Positions 1 to 4,289 of a stretch of DNA of 5,300 nucleotides are shown in pieces. The stretch comes from Planctomycetota bacterium (GTDB lineage: Bacteria > Planctomycetota > Phycisphaerae > WQYP01): NCBI GenBank assembly GCA_021818565.1, contig JAKATV010000477.1, positions 1 through 5,300 of the forward strand, in the 5' to 3' direction. The translations under genes were made by a program, and so were the position numbers. Numbering within the stretch: position 1 is the first letter of the stretch; each line of letters begins with the position of its first letter. The notes below the pieces were generated by a model. It was not told where the DNA came from. It worked only from the letters and a program-made list of their open reading frames with translations, and ran no database searches.

Positions 1-1
1 C

Positions 2-721
2 CACAACCTGAAAACCCACGGCGGCAAAATGGAAGGGGTGATCAACATTAAAAATGTCCCGCCAAAATTGCTTAAAAGCGTGGTAGCCGATATTGAACGC
101 GGGCTTAGCGGCGGGATTATGCCCTACCCATGGCAATCCGAAACATGCATCGGACAATGGCATTATCTGCGAGCATTATTCGATCAGCCCGGCGAATATG
201 GCGGCTACATGCACCCGCGCGAGGCCATCCACTGGATGATTGATACCGTCAGCAAGAATGGTACATTTATTCTCAATATTCCCGGCAAGCCTGACGGCAC
301 CATTGATCGCAAAGAAAAACTGATTCTCGAAAAGCTCGGCGAATGGTTTGCGGTAAATGGCGAGGCTATTTATTCCACGCGTCCATGGAAAGTGTATGGC
401 GAGGGTCCCAACATGATCAAAGCCGGTTCCTTCCAGGGAAACAGCATCCGCAGCATGGGCGTTAAAGATATTCGCTTTACCCGTAATAAAGCCAATACCG
501 TGGTCTATGCGCTGGTACTGGGCTGGCCGCACGATGCCTTTTTAATCCACGCTTTGGGCGCGGCCTCCGCCGCTAAACCTGGAAAAATTGCTCATGTGCA
601 ATTGCTGGGCACCGAGGAAAAACTACAATGGAAACAATCCGCGACGGCCTTACGCGTGGAATTGCCGAAGTACCGCCCCACAACGGACTATGCGGTGGCG
701 CTGAAAGTGGTGTTGGCGTGA
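2..721 (+). CDS. Alpha-L-fucosidase (GH29), C-terminal part, 5' end outside window
   Basis: This is the C-terminal 239 codons of a glycoside hydrolase family 29 enzyme, which releases alpha-L-fucose from glycans. The reading frame is already open at base 2, so the gene starts before the window. Visible family signatures are HGGKMEGVINIKN, then PWQSETCIGQWHY (the WETC...W.Y block of the catalytic barrel), then NGTFILNIPGKPDGTID and LGEWFAVNGEAIYSTRPW, which close the barrel. The last 90 or so residues (DIRFTRNK, ALVLGWP, LLGTEEKLQWK, VELPKYRP) match the C-terminal beta-sandwich typical of these enzymes. The catalytic nucleophile region lies upstream and cannot be checked, nor can a signal peptide. 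The stop codon TGA is at 719-721, 45 nt before the dnaX ATG. The gene is functionally unrelated to its neighbours and fits a polysaccharide-degrading lifestyle. Identity is confident; the exact fucoside substrate is unknown. Confidence 0.93.
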   Translation, partial: HNLKTHGGKMEGVINIKNVPPKLLKSVVADIERGLSGGIMPYPWQSETCIGQWHYLRALFDQPGEYGGYMHPREAIHWMIDTVSKNGTFILNIPGKPDGTIDRKEKLILEKLGEWFAVNGEAIYSTRPWKVYGEGPNMIKAGSFQGNSIRSMGVKDIRFTRNKANTVVYALVLGWPHDAFLIHALGAASAAKPGKIAHVQLLGTEEKLQWKQSATALRVELPKYRPTTDYAVALKVVLA

Positions 722-731
722 AGGCGGCCGC

Positions 732-767
732 TGGCCGGAAAATAAAGCGCCTGCTATAGTGTGTACA
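732..767 (+). promoter_or_regulatory. Candidate dnaX promoter giving a leaderless or near-leaderless mRNA
   Basis: A good -10 hexamer, TATAGT, lies at 755-760. A weak -35-like TGGCCG (3 of 6 to consensus) lies 17 bp upstream at 732-737. A start about 7 nt downstream of the -10 would fall at about 767, the first base of the dnaX ATG. There is no Shine-Dalgarno sequence before the ATG. A small CGGCC-GCT-GGCCG hairpin (725-737) overlaps the -35 region; it lacks a U tract, so I do not call it a terminator. The promoter is inferred from sequence alone. Confidence 0.4.
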
Positions 768-2515
768 TGGCAGCAGGTTACACAGTTTTGGCTCGGCGGT
801 ACCGCTCGCAGAACTTCGACCAACTCATTGGTCAGGAAGCAATCGCCACGACGTTGAAAAACGCCGTGTCCACCGGGCGTTTGGCCCATGCTTTCCTCTT
901 CACCGGCACCCGCGGAGTTGGGAAAACGTCATCTGCCCGCATTCTGGCAAAGGCGATTAACTGCCCGAATTCCGGCGGTGGCCAGCCGTGCGGCCAATGC
1001 CCGACCTGCAAAGCCATTGCCGCCGGCGAAGATATTGATGTTATTGAAATCGATGGAGCCAGCAACAACGGTGTTGATCAGATTCGTGATTTAAGGCAAA
1101 GTGCCGGTATTACGCCCAGCCACAGTAACTTTAAGATATATATTATTGACGAAGTTCACATGCTGTCGATGGCGGCGTTCAACGCCTTGCTGAAAACCCT
1201 GGAAGAACCGCCTCCGCACGTAAAATTCATTTTTGCCACCACCGATGTGCATAAAGTTCCGGCCACTATTTTAAGTCGCTGTCAGCGCTATGACTTTAAA
1301 AACATTCCCGCCGCCCGCATCACCGACCATTTGATGGAAATCTGTCGGCAGGAAAATGCCGAGGCGGAAAAAGCAGCGCTGCATCGTATCGCGATTCTGG
1401 CCGCCGGGTCCATGCGGGATGCGCTTTCACTGCTGGATCGGGTGTTGTCCGTGGGCGCGGGACGGATCACGGAAAAGCTGCTGGATGATCTGCTGGGTAA
1501 GCCATCTCTGGCCAACATGACGGACTTGGCGGCGGCAATGGCGGCGGGGGACGCGGCGGCGGTGCTGAAGCTTTCTGATCGGATGCTTCTGGAAGGCATG
1601 TCCGCGGAGCAGGTGCTTAGCGAATTAACAGATCTGTTGCGTCATTTGATGATTCTGCGCGTGTGCGGGGCGGAAACGGAAATTTTGGATATTCCAGGTG
1701 AATGGCGGGGCGCACTGGTAAAGCTCGCCCCCGCATTTGATGCTTCGCTGCTGGTGCATCATATTGCATTATGCGATCAGACACTTCGCTCTTTGCGTGG
1801 CTCAACCATGCAGCGGCCTTTATTTGACGCCCTAATGGTTCGACTGGCTATGGCGGGGCAGTTCAGCAGTATCCGGCAGATATTGGAATCAGGACAACTG
1901 CCGCCTCCGGACGCGCAAAAAAAAAATGATTCACCAAGTATTGCAGTCCAGCCCGACTCCCCGCATGTGACAATTTCCACCCGACCGCAAAGCCGCCAAC
2001 TCACCAGTCCGCCCTCTTCGCAACCGCCGCCGGACTCGCCTGCGCTGACCGCCGCCGTTACGCCCAGTGTTGAAGACAGCAACTCAATGTGGGAATCCGT
2101 GGAAGCGTATCTGCTGGAAAATCAGGGGGCCTCCCTGGTTAATTTGCTTAATGGCCAAGCGCGCATTATTTCTTCGGATGTCGGCACGGGTGCAATAAAA
2201 TTGGAAGTGCCCGGTCACACGCATACCATGGTGAGTAGTGATCGCTACATGCGGATGATTGAGACGGCTTTTGCGGCGCAAATGGGAAAAGCGTGTCGCC
2301 TGGAAATTATCGCTGCAGCGCGCCCGGTCGCCACGGCTGCGCCCCAGGCAATCGCGCCGGTTCGTCCGGCCCCTGTGTCCAGCCCGCGCGTTTCCCCGGA
2401 GTTAATGAAACGTGCCCAGGACATGCCCGCCGTTAAGCTGTTGATGGAAAAAATGGGGGCAAAACTTGTGAATGTGGAACCGCTGGAAGTCAGTTCGGAA
2501 CCTTCGGATCATTGA
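767..2515 (+). CDS. dnaX: DNA polymerase III clamp loader subunit tau/gamma
   Basis: DnaX is the AAA+ ATPase of the replicative clamp loader, which opens the beta clamp and places it on primed DNA; full-length tau also links polymerase cores and helicase. With the ATG at 767 the protein is 582 aa. The N terminus YTVLARRYRSQNFDQLIGQ is classical. Walker A is GTRGVGKT (47-54), the four zinc-module cysteines are C66, C75, C78 and C81, Walker B is DEVH (128-131), sensor 1 is ATTD (157-160), the SRC arginine finger is at 170-172, and sensor 2 is GSMRD (214-218). Domain III ends near residue 370. A low-complexity Pro/Ser linker follows, then a C-terminal domain ending in a basic and acidic tail (PAVKLLMEKMGAKLVNVEP). 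An in-frame GTG at 761 would add two residues; ATG is preferred because family members begin shortly before YxVLAR. An A10 tract at codons 384-387 suggests a second, shorter product. The gene is followed 38 nt later by ebfC, as in many bacteria. Confidence 0.97.
   Translation: MAAGYTVLARRYRSQNFDQLIGQEAIATTLKNAVSTGRLAHAFLFTGTRGVGKTSSARILAKAINCPNSGGGQPCGQCPTCKAIAAGEDIDVIEIDGASNNGVDQIRDLRQSAGITPSHSNFKIYIIDEVHMLSMAAFNALLKTLEEPPPHVKFIFATTDVHKVPATILSRCQRYDFKNIPAARITDHLMEICRQENAEAEKAALHRIAILAAGSMRDALSLLDRVLSVGAGRITEKLLDDLLGKPSLANMTDLAAAMAAGDAAAVLKLSDRMLLEGMSAEQVLSELTDLLRHLMILRVCGAETEILDIPGEWRGALVKLAPAFDASLLVHHIALCDQTLRSLRGSTMQRPLFDALMVRLAMAGQFSSIRQILESGQLPPPDAQKKNDSPSIAVQPDSPHVTISTRPQSRQLTSPPSSQPPPDSPALTAAVTPSVEDSNSMWESVEAYLLENQGASLVNLLNGQARIISSDVGTGAIKLEVPGHTHTMVSSDRYMRMIETAFAAQMGKACRLEIIAAARPVATAAPQAIAPVRPAPVSSPRVSPELMKRAQDMPAVKLLMEKMGAKLVNVEPLEVSSEPSDH
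1917..1926 (+). promoter_or_regulatory. A10 slippery tract in dnaX (probable tau/gamma switch)
   Basis: Ten consecutive A residues are read as (C)AA AAA AAA AAT, encoding Q-K-K-N at residues 384-387. A tandem -1 slip on A AAA AAA (1918-1924), or insertion of one extra A by RNA polymerase, gives one more Lys and then TGA at 1927-1929. The product would be 387 aa and would contain ATPase domains I-III without the tau-specific tail. Known precedents are the E. coli A AAA AAG ribosomal frameshift and slippage on the Thermus dnaX A run. I see no clear downstream stimulatory stem and no strong upstream Shine-Dalgarno-like stimulator; AGGA at 1891-1894 is 22 nt away. Transcriptional slippage is therefore at least as likely as programmed frameshifting. 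Confidence 0.72.
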
Positions 2516-2553
2516 ATCGCAAAGTCATGAAGAATATCTAGAAATGAGGAACC

Positions 2554-2904
2554 ATGTTTGATTCGCTAAAATCTCTGGGCCAGCTTGGGCCTTTAATGGC
2601 TAAAGCCCGGGAAATGCAAACTAAAATGGCGGAAGTGCAGCAGAAACTCGGCGATATTAAAGCTGAAAGTTCGGCTGCGGGCGGAATGATTACTGTCACC
2701 GCCAACGGCCGCATGGAAATTATAGAATTGTACTTTTCGCCTGATGCCGTGCGCCTGGAGGCACCGGTGCTGGCGGATTTAACCCGCTGTGCCGTCAATG
2801 ACGCGCTGGTGAATGTTCGCAATAGCGTGCAGCAGGAAATGCAGGGTGTGGCCGGCGATATGGATTTATCCGGAATTCAAAAAATGATGGGAATGCCGTC
2901 ATGA
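2554..2904 (+). CDS. ebfC: Nucleoid-associated protein, YbaB/EbfC family
   Basis: This 116-aa protein belongs to the YbaB/EbfC family of small dimeric DNA-binding proteins, which coat the nucleoid and are commonly encoded between dnaX and recR. A long charged N-terminal helix (about 3-40, rich in Met, Lys, Gln and Glu, e.g. LMAKAREMQTKMAEVQQKL) is followed by the family beta core with GGMITVTANGRMEIIELYFSPD (about 43-64). A C-terminal helix (about 70-100, VLADLTRCAVNDALVNVRNSVQQEM) and a Met-rich tail come last. Length is close to the usual 100-110 aa. GAGGA at 2546-2550 ends 3 nt before the ATG, slightly close but adequate. Its TGA overlaps the recR ATG as ATGA, implying translational coupling. 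The precise role in DNA repair or in regulation is not established by the sequence. Confidence 0.94.
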   Translation: MFDSLKSLGQLGPLMAKAREMQTKMAEVQQKLGDIKAESSAAGGMITVTANGRMEIIELYFSPDAVRLEAPVLADLTRCAVNDALVNVRNSVQQEMQGVAGDMDLSGIQKMMGMPS

Positions 2905-3530
2905 CAGACCATTCCATTGCTTACAGCGCCAGCGTCCGGCGACTCATGGACATGCTTGGGCAATTGCCCGGTGTCGGCAGTCGCTCCGCGGAGCGGATGG
3001 TTTTTCACATCCTCAAAGCCAGTTCTGAAGATGCATTGGCGTTAGCGGATGCTATTCGCGCTGTTAAGCAACAGGTCCGTCATTGCAGTACCTGTTATCA
3101 CTTAACGGAATCTGACCCGTGTGAAATTTGTCGCAATCCCAGCCGCGACACATCCGTGATTTGTGTTGTCGAACAACCTAAGGATTTGTTTCAAATTGAA
3201 GCCACCGGCACCTATAGGGGGGTGTACCACGTTTTGCTGGGGCACCTGGCCCCTTTAGATGGTATTACTCCGGAAAATCTCACCATTGACGCTTTGGTCG
3301 CCCGCATAGAGCAACGTGATGCGACGGGAAATCCGCTGATTCGGGAAGTTATTATCGCCACAAATCCGACCATGGATGGGGACGGTACGGCGCTTTATTT
3401 ACAAAGTCGTCTGGAAAATTCCGGCGTGATTATTACGCGGCTGGCTCGCGGCCTGCCGGCCGGAGCGCAGATTGAACACGCCAACAAGGCTATCCTGGCT
3501 GATGCTCTCTCCGGACGCATTAAAATGTAA
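2901..3530 (+). CDS. recR: Recombination mediator RecR
   Basis: RecR acts with RecO (and RecF) to load RecA onto SSB-coated single-stranded DNA during gap repair. The 209-aa protein has all expected parts in order: a helix-hairpin-helix with LGQLPGVGSRSAERM (19-33), a four-Cys zinc finger with C62, C65, C74 and C77, and a Toprim domain starting at SVICVVEQPKD (85-95). The Toprim core has conserved E91, the LLGHLAPLDGI block (112-122) and ATNPTMDGDGT (153-163), where many RecR proteins have EGE-T instead of DGDGT. The C terminus TRLARGLPAGAQIEHANKA contains the conserved ARGLP-G segment. It starts inside the ebfC stop codon (ATGA), so its translation is probably coupled to ebfC. No convincing intrinsic terminator follows the TAA at 3528-3530. 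Confidence 0.97.
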   Translation: MTDHSIAYSASVRRLMDMLGQLPGVGSRSAERMVFHILKASSEDALALADAIRAVKQQVRHCSTCYHLTESDPCEICRNPSRDTSVICVVEQPKDLFQIEATGTYRGVYHVLLGHLAPLDGITPENLTIDALVARIEQRDATGNPLIREVIIATNPTMDGDGTALYLQSRLENSGVIITRLARGLPAGAQIEHANKAILADALSGRIKM

Positions 3531-3831
3531 GATGAAATGTAAGTTCGCCGCCGTGCTGCGGTGTGGAATAATTCCGTTCTGCGAAACCCGACCGCGGTAA
3601 ACGTCCATGCAAAGGACATATCGGCTTATCGAGTTCGGTGATTGCATTGTCAAGCCAAGGTTAAAATTTCCGGTTACTTAACCAAAGTTAAAATGTCCGC
3701 TTATGCGGGCTGCGGTGCGGCGGGTTTTGAGAACTCGTCCGTCGTCCAAGCGAGGATATTGCTGGAGGTTGGAGGGAGGAGGTTTGTAAGTCGTCTCACC
3801 GCCGGCGGATTCCCGCACCAAAACAATTCAC
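3531..3831. other. Intergenic stretch with no credible gene; possible mobile-element scar
   Basis: About 300 bases separate recR from the MerR-type promoter. I find no gene with a family match, start signal or ribosome site. The contents are the palindromes GGAATAATTCC (3565-3575) and ACCGCGGT (3591-3598), a weak CCGC...GCGG stem (3548-3561) without a U tract, a 27-bp-period direct repeat (3655-3704), and a minus-strand frame open for 49 codons (3681-3827). A long plus-strand frame runs from 3642 to 4250, but it crosses the promoter and the Cys-rich gene and has no recognisable protein features. The region may be the junction where the downstream metal unit was inserted. Confidence 0.6.
3655..3704. 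repeat. Two-copy imperfect direct repeat, 27-bp period
   Basis: Copy 1 (3655-3677) begins CCAAGGTTAAAATTTCCGG and copy 2 (3682-3704) begins CCAAAGTTAAAATGTCCGC. They match at 19 of 23 positions, with starts 27 bp apart. Between them lies an inverted repeat, GGTTA-CT-TAACC (3672-3683). Repeated TTAAAATGTCC-like blocks resemble the multiple terminal repeats found at the ends of some insertion sequences such as the IS21 group. That link is from memory of the style of such ends, not from a match. No transposase gene is present. Confidence 0.5.
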
Positions 3832-3863
3832 TTGACCTTACACCTAAGTGCAAGGTGTACAAT
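3832..3863 (+). promoter_or_regulatory. MerR-family operator/promoter
   Basis: A perfect-looking -35 TTGACC (3832-3837) and -10 TACAAT (3858-3863) are separated by 20 bp, longer than the 17 bp that sigma-70 RNA polymerase prefers. The spacer is filled by a dyad, ACCTTACAC-CTAA-GTGCAAGGT (3835-3856), in which 7 of 9 arm pairs are complementary. Overlong spacers with a centred dyad are the hallmark of promoters untwisted by MerR-family activators (MerR, CueR, ZntR, SoxR). The six bases between the -35 and the central four match the spacing I recall for mer operators. Transcription should start near 3870 and serve the Cys-rich gene and probably the reductase. No MerR-type regulator gene lies in the window, so the inducer (Hg, Cu or another) is inferred from gene content only. 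Confidence 0.82.
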
Positions 3864-3881
3864 TACCCAGTGATCCAAATT

Positions 3882-3935
3882 CCGGGCTTTCCCGGCTTAT
3901 CTGGAATGAGGATGGTTTGGGTACAAGCCGGGCTT
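3882..3935 (+). promoter_or_regulatory. Structured 5' leader with alternative pairings
   Basis: In the approximately 82-nt leader, CCGGG (3882-3886) can pair with CCCGG (3891-3895) as a small hairpin. Alternatively CCCGGCTT (3891-3898) is perfectly complementary over 8 bp to AAGCCGGG (3925-3932), just ahead of the ribosome site. The two pairings exclude each other because they share 3891-3895. AAGCC-G-GGCTT (3925-3935) can also fold on itself. I recognise no known riboswitch class; a regulatory role is only a possibility. Confidence 0.35.
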
Positions 3936-3938
3936 AAT

Positions 3939-3946
3939 AAGGAGGT
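3939..3946 (+). promoter_or_regulatory. Full-consensus Shine-Dalgarno of the Cys-rich gene
   Basis: AAGGAGGT is a full eight-base anti-16S match, ending 5 nt before the ATG at 3952. It is far stronger than the sites of the neighbouring genes and suggests high translation of the small protein, and it fixes the start codon. A four-base AGGA/TCCT pairing (3940-3943 with 3948-3951) could mask it weakly. Confidence 0.85.
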
Positions 3947-3951
3947 GTCCT

Positions 3952-4158
3952 ATGAAGGGCACACTGTTATCGCTGGCCGTAGCGTTGCTGGCGGCGGGTA
4001 TTGGATTGCCGGGTCTGGCCAACGCCGGTCCGAGGGTTCCGGGGCATTCAATCACCAGTGCACTGAAGGTAATGACTGCCAAGTGCAAGGAACCTCAGTG
4101 CAATCCGAAGGCCCCGCGCTGCAACAAGCCCGGGTGTCAGCCTGGCTGTTGCCACTGA
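3952..4158 (+). CDS. Small exported Cys-rich protein, putative metal-binding
   Basis: I do not recognise a named family. The 68-aa product begins with a clear Sec-type signal peptide: MKG, a hydrophobic core LLSLAVALLAAGIGLPGL, and a likely cleavage site ANA|G after residue 25. The mature part would be about 43 aa, basic and Pro-rich. Its six cysteines all fall in the last 25 residues: C45, C51, C59, C63, C66 and C67, in the pattern KC-x5-C-x7-C-x3-C-x2-CCH, with a His as the final residue. Clustered Cys with a CCH end suggests soft-metal binding (Hg, Cu, Zn or Cd) outside the cytoplasm, or a small disulfide-bonded peptide. It is the first gene behind a MerR-type promoter, has an ideal ribosome site, and precedes a MerA-like reductase, so a role in metal capture is a reasonable inference. 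It is not MerP: there is no GMTCxxC heavy-metal domain. It contains no lipobox. Confidence 0.8.
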   Translation: MKGTLLSLAVALLAAGIGLPGLANAGPRVPGHSITSALKVMTAKCKEPQCNPKAPRCNKPGCQPGCCH

Positions 4159-4160
4159 CC

Positions 4161-4185
4161 GGCTTTAGCGGTGGAACCGCTAGCC
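4161..4185 (+). terminator. First hairpin after the Cys-rich gene (no U tract)
   Basis: GGCT-tt-AGCGGT pairs with ACCGCT-AGCC around a GGA loop, giving a 10-bp stem with a 2-nt bulge on the 5' side. It starts 2 nt after the stop codon. No run of T follows, so an intrinsic terminator is doubtful; an mRNA-stabilising or processing stem is more likely. Confidence 0.5.
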
Positions 4186-4191
4186 TCACTT

Positions 4192-4243
4192 CACCGGGCA
4201 ACCGTGCAGGCGCGTGCATCACTACGCCTGCACGGTTCCGGTG
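4192..4243 (+). terminator. Large hairpin between Cys-rich gene and reductase; possible attenuator
   Basis: AACCGTGCAGGCG (4200-4212) pairs perfectly with CGCCTGCACGGTT (4225-4237) around a 12-nt loop. The stem extends through a 2-nt GC bulge by CACCGG (4192-4197) with CCGGTG (4238-4243), making 19 base pairs. Only GGGTTTGAATT follows, so termination would be partial at best. It probably protects the upstream message or reduces read-through into the reductase. Confidence 0.6.
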
Positions 4244-4289
4244 GGTTTGAATTGCTAAGTTGAATACCGCGGATTGTGCGGAGAAATGA

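Noticed and set aside
725..737. CGGCC-GCT-GGCCG hairpin after the fucosidase as a terminator
   Set aside because: The stem is only 5 bp and is followed by GAAAATAAAG rather than a T run; too weak to call.
1529..1566. GGC/GCG-rich triplet run in dnaX
   Set aside because: It simply encodes an Ala-rich helix (LAAAMAAGDAAAVL) in frame; it is low complexity and not a tandem repeat of note.
3548..3575. Terminator after recR
   Set aside because: The CCGC...GCGG stem is 4 bp and the adjacent GGAATAATTCC palindrome has no T tract, so an intrinsic terminator is not supported.
3531..3831. CRISPR array or tRNA in the recR-mer gap
   Set aside because: Only two diverged repeat copies with a 4-nt gap between them, so no spacer structure; no cloverleaf or T-loop sequence was seen.
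3642..4250. 202-codon plus-strand open frame across the promoter and Cys-rich gene
   Set aside because: It runs through a MerR-type promoter, a perfect ribosome site, the Cys-rich gene and the following hairpins in another frame. It has no ribosome site and shows no domain; its length reflects GC-rich composition.
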